10,688 nucleotides of DNA from Synura sp. LO234KE (taxonomy: Eukaryota > Sar > Synurophyceae > Synurales > Mallomonadaceae): positions 1 to 10,688 of the forward strand of contig VKHC01000603.1 in assembly GCA_015143735.1 (NCBI GenBank), in the 5' to 3' direction. Positions within the stretch are counted from its first letter, which is position 1. Each line of letters starts with the position of its first letter. A program made the position numbers and the translations under genes. This document shows, piece after piece, positions 1 through 8,883 of this stretch. Below the pieces are notes generated by a model. That model saw only the letters and a program-made list of their open reading frames with translations, made no database searches and had not been told where the DNA came from.

Positions 1-501
1 GAGATGCACAGAGCACTGCAGGCGGCGGTATGGACGCCAGAAATCGCTCGTAATCGCTCCTGTTCCTCTCCTGCAACACCCTCATCCTCGCCCTCAGATT
101 CGTGTAGCAGTGAGCTCTGCGACAGAAGTAACGGCTATTTTAATCCTACCCATTCGTTGGACGGTGGGAATTACGGTGTCCAAGTCGTCCCCCCTCCGCA
201 CGTTGGGTCTGAAGCCTGGATGTATCCCCACCCGGCATATCCTTATGGGGCCTCTTCGTATGCAGAGACGGCGGTTCCGCCGCCGGTCGGACCTCATCCA
301 GTACCAGAGTACCATTACGTAGTCGGACCTTACCCGCAACTCTCCTGTCCTACCAACGCTCCTATCTACACTCAAGGGTACAATTGGGCTCCTCCTCAAT
401 TGATGTACGGGCCGGTCGCCCATGGTGGGGCGGAGGATAACTCTTTTCTAGGGTACGGCCAAAGCAATTTCTTCCCCCACCCAGTCGCATTTCACGGATA
501 G
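1..501 (+). CDS. 3' end of a gene with Ser-rich and Pro/Tyr-rich tail (partial)
   Basis: The reading frame is open from the first base of the window, so this is the last exon, or its end, of a gene starting upstream; the ATG at base 4 need not be a start. It ends at TAG 499-501. About 166 residues are visible. Residues 18-45 are dominated by Ser, Pro and Thr, and the rest is rich in Pro, Tyr, Gly and His, with repeated aromatic-proline pieces such as YPHPAYPYG and VVGPYPQL. No folded domain, membrane segment or zinc-binding pattern is seen. Such low-complexity tails are common at the C-terminus of homeobox, T-box and Sox transcription factors, where they act in transactivation; assigning this gene to one of these is inference, since the DNA-binding domain would lie upstream. 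A possible splice acceptor (ctgcag, 16-21) could place the exon start inside the window. The length of clean reading frame and strong composition bias favour real coding. Confidence 0.55.
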   Translation, partial: EMHRALQAAVWTPEIARNRSCSSPATPSSSPSDSCSSELCDRSNGYFNPTHSLDGGNYGVQVVPPPHVGSEAWMYPHPAYPYGASSYAETAVPPPVGPHPVPEYHYVVGPYPQLSCPTNAPIYTQGYNWAPPQLMYGPVAHGGAEDNSFLGYGQSNFFPHPVAFHG

Positions 502-515
502 GATTGGATAGGATT
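496..515 (+). repeat. 10-bp tandem duplication across the stop codon
   Basis: The decamer ggataggatt occurs twice in direct succession (496-505 and 506-515). The first copy contains the TAG stop codon of the upstream gene (499-501). It looks like a simple local duplication in the end of the coding region and the start of the 3' UTR; no function is claimed. Confidence 0.8.
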
Positions 516-2038
516 ACGCCGTTGTATCTGTTCTTGGATTTAAATGTGTTGTTTGGTTGGCGAGTATGTGTATATATCGAAGGAGTTGGGGTGGGCGGGA
601 GTTAAATCTTGTGCCGTTGATGGAAATTATAACGAGTATGTGCAACCAGTGGATGGCTCAAGTTGGATTTTCCTCATCTCTCAATGGCCTGGTCTTCACT
701 TCTTGTGGCCTACTCTGCCATTCATTTATACTTTTCTGACTCTTAATTTTAACTTTATTTTATACCGAATTCGTGCGAAATTGGAAAACTAGGAAGGGCG
801 CTGACTAGTCAAAGTAAATCATGAAATCGATACTTTGATTTATTTTAACAATTGAGAACCAACAGTCGGGCAATTATAGGATAAATGGTGGCAGCCTCGA
901 ATAACTTATACCCCGAGTTCCAGAATTGCTCATTTTGCTTCCCGAAAATCGTATAGTTAGTCTAAATGAGTAAAGGGAATTAAAAACAAAGCCAGAGTGA
1001 AGATCCCCCGCACCGCTCAGTGCACTTTCCACTACTTCCCTTGGACCTTATGGCAAGTCGTCCTGAGACCACCGAGTGAAGAGCTCTTCCGAGTGAATGC
1101 ACTCCTCGGATTCACCGTTCAGTCACCGAGGATTATGTCATCGGTACCCACCATGATAGAAAGAGGTGAAAAAGGGGGTGGGAGCAAAAGATTACTGCAC
1201 GTACGATAGAAACCAGAAATTCGGTGGAGCACCGTCCGCTGTACAGATTACAGATGCTCATAGACTACAGGAGCACGACGCCGTGGCGGGTCGCAGAAAG
1301 AACCTAATCGCCTGCAGGAACTGTGCCGCGGCAGTATACGGTCACGCGGAGGAGGAACCTTCCCCCCAGTACCGTCGTGATCGAGCCCGTACTCCCACGC
1401 AACGCTGGGCGATCCGCGGCTCTATTCCCAAGAGCGTCCGGTGAGCAGAGACCGGTTTGAGCATTGGTTCACGCAATCGACCGATTTTGCCGACGTTTGA
1501 CCTTGCCAAGGGCTTGACGTACTCTTAGTTCATGTAGAGGAGGTAGTGGTTTAATAGTTGACAGTTCTCTGTACTTCAGTCCTTTGTACGACATCCTTGA
1601 ATGGACTGATCCAACAATAAGATCGTCGGGAATGGAAGAATTTTCAGCAGTCATTTTTTCAGCCAAGCGTGAAATGAAAATTTTCTGGAAAAATCCCACA
1701 GCGGCGACGGCGGAGTTATGCCATTATATAAATAAGCGTGGTGGTATATTTAACGTATCGTTGCTGGATATAAGCAATGTCGTCGCTTAGTGGTGGCTAT
1801 ATCCCGCACAGGAACATGGAAGAAAGTGACAAACGTTTGAGAAGGAAAAATAATCGATTACAAAAACAAGCACGAATAAAGTATTCAGAGTCCAGCCGAC
1901 CTCTAGTTTCTCCCTTACTTAACGGCTTGATAGGGGAAAATATTTCCCGCAGTACTACGTCGAGCTGACAAACATTACCAGCTGTGGGCAACCAGCCGAC
2001 GAGCTCCTTGATGGATCCGATTCCTTCCGACGCTAAGC
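502..2038. other. Non-coding stretch, no supportable gene
   Basis: This holds the 3' UTR of the first gene and intergenic DNA. Several short open frames exist, but none shows a recognisable domain, and they overlap on both strands as expected by chance. A locally structured patch lies near 1075-1130: it contains the perfect palindrome gaagagctcttc and a six-base stem cctcgg/ccgagg. A TATA-like tatataaata near 1724 sits about 50 bases before an ATG at 1777 that opens a 63-residue basic frame; this is too weak to call a gene. Confidence 0.6.
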
Positions 2039-2158
2039 GATTATGTAGCTCTTCAGTCAAGCCAAGGACTGGTTTCAGGACGACGATTGTTTTTGTTTGT
2101 TTGATCCCAATCGTCGTCCTTGAACCAGACCTTGGCTTGATTACAGAGCTACATAATC
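2039..2158 (+). ncRNA. Long inverted repeat: candidate hairpin RNA or foldback element
   Basis: The left arm (2039-2089) and right arm (2108-2158) are 51 bases each and match as reverse complements at 45 of 51 positions, without gaps. The 18-base loop (2090-2107) is T-rich. The non-matching positions cluster near the outer third (2053-2056) and at 2068 and 2075-2076. Read as plus-strand RNA, two of the six become G-U wobbles, leaving four true mismatches, so the plus-strand transcript pairs better than the minus strand. Pairing stops soon beyond the arms. The length and small mismatches resemble an endogenous hairpin-RNA or unusually long microRNA precursor; a tiny foldback transposon or a recent inverted duplication would look the same. 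No known microRNA seed was recognised. The arms have not decayed into unrelated sequence, so the structure is young or under selection. The existence of the inverted repeat is certain, its expression unknown. Confidence 0.5.
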
Positions 2159-2208
2159 TCTGGAAACGAATATACACCCTTCCAAATCTCAACCGTATCC
2201 CCTACACG

Positions 2209-2265
2209 TAAATAAGTACTTATAAGATTGTCTCCCAAAAAGATTGTCTCCACATAAATAAGTAC
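2209..2265 (+). repeat. Nested short direct repeats
   Basis: Two motifs are each repeated inside 57 bases: taaataagtac at 2209-2219 and 2255-2265 (offset 46), and aagattgtctcc at 2224-2235 and 2240-2251 (offset 16). The inner pair sits between the outer pair. This may be a small tandem-duplication scar or part of a degenerate repetitive element lying just after the hairpin. No function can be assigned. Confidence 0.7.
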
Positions 2266-4039
2266 ATTTAAGTATCACTAAAATGAGCTTAGGAGATCGG
2301 TTGTAATTCATTATATGTTCTTCTTAATATGGAAGATGCTTGCGTTCATCATTTTTAAAGAAAGGCTGTAGAGATTCTGGAAGCGAATTAACGCGGTTTG
2401 TTGCGAACCCTTCAACAAAATACAGTGGAGGAGGAGATTGTAATAGTAACGGTCGATTGGATTCATACAACAAAGTTTCTGACCGTCGACTGCGCCATAA
2501 GCCGCGACTGCTAGGAACAGTGTATCATCCCTGTCCACCCATATGACGCACTAGTACACCAAGTATGCGTGCTGGAGTGAGTGTCTGTCGTCCAAGTTAC
2601 GGCGCGTTTGGGATTTCGTCGCGCGGTATTAGAAGAACCTTGGAAGTATTTGAAACTCCAAGTAAAATTCTCGCCAGCTCCAACGCATGAAAATTAGGAA
2701 GGTCAAAGCTTTCAATCATGCCAGATAGAATGATGTCGATCCTTTCACGATGGCGAGGGTAATTCGAAGTCTGACTATTCTATACAAGACTATGCAGAAT
2801 TTGAACAGGTAAAGCTTGCTCACCATATCGCGCTCGGTTTGAATCGCTGTTCTCTTCCAGAACCCATCCCCACTACTTTGATCATCATTAAAGGTGATAT
2901 GAAAACCCGCACCCTTTGTTGCATCGACAAACCACCTCATGGTTTGTGCACAAAAGAGTTCTGTTCCCCGGCACAGGAACGCGGCATATACTTCGCTTCC
3001 TCTCCAGATATATTCTAAGCTGGAATTTTGCGCTCGGTCGAGGAACCCCAGCTATCGTACATTCTTCTGGATTCGACATCGACTTATTCAAAGCCACGAA
3101 GTTTCTCCGTCCAAATGCAATCTCATAAAAAATATTTTATCGTTGATCTACTCGAAGGAAAAAGGTTGCTCAACTTTTCGACATCCGTATTCTGAAAAAT
3201 GAAACGAATGCAATTGTTTGAAATATGTTGGGGATTGAAAATATTATAAGGATATTTTATCCTCACCATATTCCTTCGTGCTGAACAAAATGATGAGCGA
3301 ATAAGGCATTCGGATGCTATTGTGTAAGCAGCAAAATCCCTGCCTTAAGGACGCCAACCATTTTAATCTTGATTTCGTCAGTTATTTCATGTAAAAATTG
3401 AGCAGGCACGTTCACAGTTTCCCTAGCCAAAGTTGTTCCGCATTTGTGTCTTGGAAGCAGAAAAAATAGTCTGGTCGATTAATTTTTGGACAGAATTTGG
3501 TAAGGTAATATATACTATTTATTATATTCTCCTTGCACTCCATCGTTTCGAAATGAATATGGAACAAAAGTTTTGTACTCTTGTGCTTGCTTACTAGGGT
3601 AATGGAAAAAGTTTTGCGCTCTTTTGATAACTAAGGAAGCGGCAAATATTTCCAATTCGATAATGCACAAGAGGACAACGCTTCCTTCCGAAGTTATAGA
3701 TTCTTTACACAGAAAACTTCACAGTTTGCACCGCGGGTATCAGATCCAGCAAAATGAAAAATAGTCGCCTTATATTCAACTGGCTTCAATGTGGACCGTG
3801 CGTTGGGTTTAAAGTCCCGTGTAACCAGATTCACAGGCTGAATGATAGAAGGTGCTGTATGGACTGAGATGACAATGATTACTTTAAATCTTATTCCTTT
3901 CGCCACAGTATCCTTGCTATAGCGAAGTTAAGTCTGACAAAGTCACCTTAGGAATTCAGGTATTATTTTAATCTTGAAATTATCCACTCGTGTGAATATA
4001 GAAGATTCCGTTGAAGTTTGATAATCTTGTACTAATCGG
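2266..4039. other. Non-coding stretch, no supportable gene
   Basis: Roughly 1.8 kb without a credible gene. Frames up to 87 codons occur on both strands around 2716-3202 and overlap each other; they show no recognisable domain or splice-consistent arrangement. A six-base hairpin (cttgga/tccaag) is present near 2640-2665. No extension of the decayed ATPase gene that begins at 4040 could be recognised here in any plus frame, and an in-frame TAA lies at 4022-4024. Confidence 0.6.
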
Positions 4040-5876
4040 ATGTCCCTTATCAGTGGATCCTCATCGACTGAATATGATGTAGGCCTTCGTGCACATTTTA
4101 AGACTTATTCAGGAACTTGCCCATTGCTTCGTAATTTCGAAACCTATGCGAAATCTATGCCAACTCGACGGCATGAAACAAGCGAAATGGTAGAGAATAT
4201 ATACCTTTACAAATTGCCGTATTTTGCGAGATCAGAAGATTTGACTCGCCTAACAAAGGAGATGATGCTTCATGGTATTGGAAGCTTCAGAAGACTTGTA
4301 AAGTATGGAGCTGCCCCGCCCGGCTTCGGAAAATCAGCTTGCGTACTTCCATTATTTTTGGAGCACGCATTACTTGCACTTGACCTTCAAAAGCAGTAAC
4401 AGTAGAAGTTTCTTAGTTTCCCCTCAAGATCCGCGGGCAAGGATATTATTTTCGCGGAGATGCAAGGGGCGAAATATATATTCAACTGTTTAAAGATTCT
4501 CTTGGAAATACCTGATTTGGAACGAACATATGAATTTCGAGTATATCAATATTGCGGTCCGGTTGAGAAAGTGACTGGAGAGATATCGGATTATCTTCGC
4601 TCCATGCTAGGTCCTGACTACAAATGTCTGATTCATTTAGATGATCATCGAATAATTGGCGCTCAATTGAAAGCCACTCAACGGATTCGAACGGCCTTTA
4701 CACTCGAGGCGCTATGACCTATGACCGCCTTGGCTATGGCCTGTGGTGTAACGGTTATCGCCACCTACACAGAAATCCCTCCTCCTCCCATCGGATTCGA
4801 AGATGTTTGCAATTATCCTTTCACCTCGCCATCGCTGGATAGAGCCCAAATGGGTAGACATGTCCAGAATCCGAACCTAGAGTATTCTGGAAAAGTACTG
4901 TCTGCTGAAGTCGAGGGGCTGTTGGCGACCTTGAAGTTCCTTCTGAGGGTTTATATTGACTGCTGTCTTAAGGACGATGTCGGCTATTCACGGCAGAGCT
5001 GCTGAAGGAGATGAGGAAGATGTGTTTCTTAAGCAGATTAACGAGGCAGGGAAAGATATGTCTGTACAGGATTCGATCGCTGCACGGCTTCAACTCTGCG
5101 CTGTCAAAGTACCCGATGATTATCCTCCTAAATTCAGCAAGGTCGCAGTGGAGTTGCTCCTTGGGATGGAGAGGAGTGAGTGCCATGAACACTCATCACA
5201 GAGAAGTTGGGGATCTGATTGTGGCAAACGGTTTGCTGACCTCAAGTCTGGGGTCACTGCTCGCGCTCACAGACACAAATTATGCTGTGTACGCACAAAG
5301 CAAAAGATTACTCTACAGTGTTCTCACTTCCTCCAAACCCTACTCTACGGAGTACTTTACGATGAGCCCCTTAAAAGCGGCCTACTGCTGGGTCCTCTCC
5401 TGTCGGTCTAGTAAATGTAAAGAGCTATCCTTCCATGTGGATGGACCTGTGTTTGAAATTGAAATCGATAGGATACTTCCCCAGCTTATTTTTTCGACCG
5501 TTTGGAGACCAACGTGTTGTACCACAACGAGAAAATGAAAGGCGATAGCGAGCTGTGCCTTCCATCCGATTTACTATTTCTTACGAAGGATGGACAGTTG
5601 GTTCTTATGGATGTAACTGGCGGGAGAGGGGAAGACGTGTTGGAAATGGAGAATGGTATTGCCGATTGGATAGAAGAGGAGAGGTCTGCGATGAGACGGA
5701 GAGAGGGAATGTGGTCGAATTGCTACTCTATCCACGCTGTGGTACTCGCTCCTCTAGACACCAGTCGACAGAGTACACACAATTGTACGAGTGAGGTAAC
5801 TGTGGTTCGAGGAGAGCGAGCCAGGGCACTTTTGGGAGGATTGGCTCAAGTGTTTTGGTGGATGGTGAGGGAGTGA
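4040..5876 (+). pseudogene. Decayed Crinkler/RHS-type P-loop ATPase-nuclease gene
   Basis: Fragments in three plus frames read as one intronless protein of about 600 residues. The first part (frame of 4040) carries a Walker A-like APPGFGKS at 4313-4336, a Walker B-like hydrophobic strand CLIHLDD at 4625-4645, and GVTVIATYTEIPPPP at 4745-4789, which resembles the sensor-1 region of this family. In-frame stops TAA 4397-4399, TAG 4403-4405 and TGA 4715-4717 break it. The frame then shifts by about 4950-4980, again at about 5190-5215, and again at about 5480-5500. The last part contains LPSDLLF at 5559-5579 and QLVLMDVTGG at 5595-5624, an acidic-strand-acidic layout like the nuclease end of Crinkler/RHS-type proteins, and stops at TGA 5874-5876. 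Known family members couple a STAND/AAA-like NTPase to a restriction-type nuclease and are found as trypanosome RHS proteins and as CRN effectors of oomycetes and fungi, with scattered animal cases. Family assignment is by motif order and recall, not by a search. The gap segments are too short for introns, so decay is the best explanation; assembly error is possible. Confidence 0.6.
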
Positions 5877-6559
5877 ATGTGAGCCCACGTGGACTAGTGG
5901 CGGCCTTCAGGAACAATCAAAAGGTAACAAGATACTTTGAACGATCACAATCAAGAGGACGGTGGTAGGGGTGGTAGCTTGGGAAAGGAATGTAATGGTT
6001 ACTTACTGATATTATTTCGCGCTACGGTATACTGAGAAGGAGGAGACGAAGGAGATGAAGGTTAAGGAGTCGTGCATTTCTGGTTGAGGAAGGACGGAGT
6101 GTAAGAAGCAAGGATGTAGCTAGTTAATTTTCTCGTTATCTGATTACGAGTTTGCTTGCTGATTGATTGAAGTAGGGGGCATCTTAATCGCGGTTGCTTG
6201 ATTTTATTCGCACTTCTTGGAATCCTTTCATACGACACCTCGGCGTTCATAAACAATAACGTCCTTGTCTTCTTTGAGAAAGTCGTTGTTATTCCTCGTC
6301 GTAATGTGCGTAGAACACTTGAATTGTTAAGTAGTCGTACTAGTACGCTGAAGTCCTCTAGTATCATTCCTAAAATCATGGAGTGGTTGGTTGGTACCTC
6401 AGGGAGCTGTTTTGGTTACTTTGAACCTCATTAAAGCACCAGAAACGAAGAGGGCTCCACATAAGAACGTTTACAAAGTTAATAAGAAACATAGTAATAT
6501 GCACGGAATGAGCAACAATTACGGAATATGACGGAAGAAAAAATCAAAAATAAGTAGTC
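5877..6559. other. Non-coding stretch between the pseudogene and the transporter 3' end
   Basis: No credible gene. Overlapping frames on both strands at 6062-6434 show no domain; the plus one would need a TTG start. This stretch should hold the 3' UTR of the minus-strand transporter. The only clear minus-strand AATAAA is tttatt at 6203-6208 on the plus strand, about 350 bases after the stop codon, and it may be unrelated. A perfect 12-base palindrome cgtactagtacg lies near 6340. Confidence 0.55.
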
Positions 6560-8687
6560 TTACTGCGCCAACTCAGGGGAGGCCCCTAGTAAGCTCTGTC
6601 CCTCTTCATCCCTGCTTCCGACTGCCAGTACATCATCCTCGCTTGTCATGGGCACTCTCTTTCTCCTTCGCCCCCCCTTCAACTCCGGGTCACTGTCCAA
6701 CTCCACAGACAACTCGAAGGAGTGCAAGAATGCAAACAGTGTTAGGAATGACGCGAGGATGTACGGAGTCCCAGGCATATCTGTGCGCTCATACAATTGC
6801 ATCAGCCATCCAAATGTCAACGGACCGAAGCCTTCGGTTAAAGCCTTAATTCCGTTGAGAAGTCCGAGCGCCTCTCCCTGTGACGTTTCGCTGACGGTCC
6901 TGGACACGAGACCTGAGACCGACGGGTAGACTAGATTCGCCAGTGTCGACAGACACACGCTGATAATGATAACCGTGACTGACGGTGAGAAGGAAATGCA
7001 CGCTGTCTGCGCGCTAAAGGCCAAGAGCCCTATCCGAATACAATTGAGCTCACCGAAGGTGGGAACAAGCAGACGGACGAGTACTGCTTCCGAGAGTACT
7101 GTGGCCAGACCGTAGGAGGTGAGGAACCACGCGACTGCTACGGGGTCTAGGTGTAACTGTCGGGTGATGTGCAGGACGAACGTGGAGACGACCGCCCACA
7201 CCGACGTGTAGTAGAGGAACACGATGAAGGCCAACGAGGTTACGGATGGGTCCCCCCTGTGACACAGACATGGGCAAGGATAATCGACGAGGTAACGGTC
7301 GTCATCGCATGGTATATAGGAATCAACCATAGGGCGCAAGCGCATTTTAGAGCAAGAAGAAGAGGCGTTCGGAATGAAGTGGTGAGAAAAGGAATGATTC
7401 AGAGTGAGTATCCCTGTACCGGAATAGACTGACTGCGGAGTGTTGAAGTTGTACAGCTAAGTTGAACTGCTTGCGATCACGGACCAGGTGACCGAGAACG
7501 GTATTAAAGGACGGCCCGGGAGTAGCTGCGGCCCTCTCATTGGTTTTCTAACGATGGAGAGTATTGACAACGTGCACAGGGTGAACGGTAGTATACGAAT
7601 TACAAGAGAGGTGGGAGCGCAGAGGGATGAGGTGTTAGAATGTAGAGTAGGGAATGTCGAAGATACTAGCCTGCAAGGACAAGGTGAGGTCATGAGACGA
7701 GGCACTCGTTGATTAGTTTGCGATCATGTGTAGTCCGAAAACACAGCATTATTATGACAGCATATCTACTATAATGACATACAATTGCTCTGAACCGATT
7801 ATCGAGTTCCTAGTGAAAGTGGAAGGTCACAAAGCCGTTTCCCCACTTCAAGCGGATAGTGGTGCACGTCGGTGGCTTAATGTCGTCAAGATAAGATAAC
7901 GAATGCTTTACGTGTCCATGGCATTGTATTTGATCTTCAAAAAAGCAAAGAGTAGAACAGTGTAAAACGTAACTGTTTCTGGCAGGAGGAAGAGGATGTA
8001 TAGAATGTCGAAAATAACCAGGAGCACCGAGAGGGCAAACACGCTTTGAGAGCCTGCATGAGCATGGAAGAAGGCTCCCAGCATGGGTCCGACACATATT
8101 GAAGAACCGAAGGCGGCAAGTGCAAGGCCATATGCCGGAGCTCGATCTTCTCCATCCACACAATCCGAGATGTATGCAAACACCAGTGGAAAAGTTGCCG
8201 AGAAAAAACCAGAGAAGCTCATCAATACTAAACATTTTTAGGTAAAAAAAAGTATGAAAATAAAAATGTATGACTTGAATTGCCTGCGTATATCCACATA
8301 TTTGGGATCAGCGACATAAAGCAGAAAGGCAGCGTTGTTCCTAAATAATAAGAAATGAGTTGTTTGAATATAATACGTAACTGCTCGACTACCTGTGATC
8401 GTAACTGCATCGGTTCTAAACTAAATTAAAATGAAATATAAAAATATATCATGAAAAGTACCTATGAGACAGTATCGTCGCCCGAATCGGTCAGAGACTT
8501 TGCCAAATATAGGACAGGCGATAAAAGCAAATATTCCCTTAACTGATTCGATTATACCAACGATTATATAGATCCAATCACCATAGACTTCAATCATCAT
8601 TCCTGGTAATATTGATCTAGTAATACTTATCGCCAAGTACTCGAGGAATAGAACCGGTAGGACATAAACGTAATTATTATTAGGCAT
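6560..8687 (-). CDS. MFSD14: MFSD14 (HIAT1)-like major facilitator transporter, multi-exon
   Basis: A membrane transporter of the major facilitator superfamily; vertebrate MFSD14A/B are 12-helix proteins of poorly known substrate in intracellular membranes. Placed exons on the minus strand: 8687-8462, 8340-8284, 8227-7974, and about 7256-6560 ending in TAA 6562-6560. The first three keep phase and give 179 codons. Residues 62-71 (GKVSDRFGRR) are the MFS motif A between helices 2 and 3, preceded by ESVKG, as in MFSD14. Exon 3 carries the SxSGxFxxTFxxVFAY-like segment and LLPET after helix 6. The last exon carries YPSVSGLVSRTVSETSQGEA and GIKALTEGFGP, the signature before helix 11, then a charged tail ending near EEGQSLLG, like the acidic dileucine-type tail of the family. 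The acceptor before base 7256 needs a phase-2 donor. About 25 residues of the central loop could not be placed; a candidate exon at 7547-7493 looks similar but ends in the wrong phase. The start at 8687 is the first ATG; the frame is open a little further, so an extra N-terminal exon is possible. No stop breaks the placed exons. Confidence 0.8.
8228..8283 (-). other. Probable GC-AG intron of the transporter gene
   Basis: This 56-base intron separates exons 2 and 3. The donor reads CAG|GCAATT and the acceptor ATGTTTAG|TATTG. Joining there restores the conserved length around Tyr-Ala-Val and Ser-Phe-Ser-Gly of the MFSD14 family (IYAV, then LMSFSG). A GT donor nine bases further on (TCAA|GTCATA) is also in phase but would insert three residues into helix 4 and is a poor match to the donor consensus. 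The neighbouring intron, 8341-8461, is an ordinary GT-AG intron of 121 bases. Confidence 0.6.
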
Positions 8688-8883
8688 AAGTTTACACTTT
8701 ATGTGTGCCCTCGAAAGTACGAAGTTAGAATATCAATCAGCTGAGTCTTTTGAGTCTATTGCTCTAAATACTATAAATGTTAAACTTATACTCTACAATC
8801 CACGTAAACCGGAAGGCCCATTACGTAAAAAAATAAAAGATCATCTGTAACTGTAATTTTGTATTGTATGTACACAACTAAAA
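8688..8883. promoter_or_regulatory. Divergent intergenic promoter region
   Basis: The transporter (minus) and the secreted-protein gene (plus) start 196 bases apart and point away from each other, so this short A/T-rich stretch probably holds the promoters and 5' UTRs of both. An A-rich aaataaaag at about 8831-8839 is a weak TATA-like candidate for the plus gene, about 45 bases before its ATG. No other motif is recognised. Shared control of the two genes is inference from spacing only. Confidence 0.4.

Noticed and set aside
1166-1444. 92-codon plus-strand frame
   Set aside because: No recognisable domain or signal peptide and no supporting context; the composition is that of locally GC-richer DNA.
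1797-2192. 131-codon minus-strand frame
   Set aside because: It runs through the long inverted repeat, so its reading frame is partly the same sequence twice. It has no domain, and the repeat explains its length.
2716-3202. Overlapping frames on both strands, possibly another decayed gene
   Set aside because: Pieces on plus and minus strands compete, and none shows a motif. I could not join them into a family-like sequence.
4397-4405. Reassigned stop codons (TAA and TAG read as Gln, as in ciliates)
   Set aside because: The transporter and secreted-protein genes use normal stops and have no internal TAA or TAG, and the same remnant also has a TGA and frameshifts.
4950-4980. Short introns in place of frameshifts in the ATPase remnant
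   Set aside because: The only GT-AG pair near this break spans about 24 bases, too short for splicing, and does not restore frame.
4680-5080. Several gattcga words resembling tRNA T-loops
   Set aside because: No acceptor or anticodon stem pairs at the right distance, and they lie within the ATPase remnant.
4040-5876. Reverse transcriptase or other retroelement
   Set aside because: No catalytic Asp-Asp box of reverse transcriptase, no integrase or gag motif, and no long terminal repeats were seen.
6062-6434. Two overlapping frames of 78-105 codons on opposite strands
   Set aside because: The plus one needs a TTG start, neither has a domain, and both lie where the transporter 3' UTR is expected.
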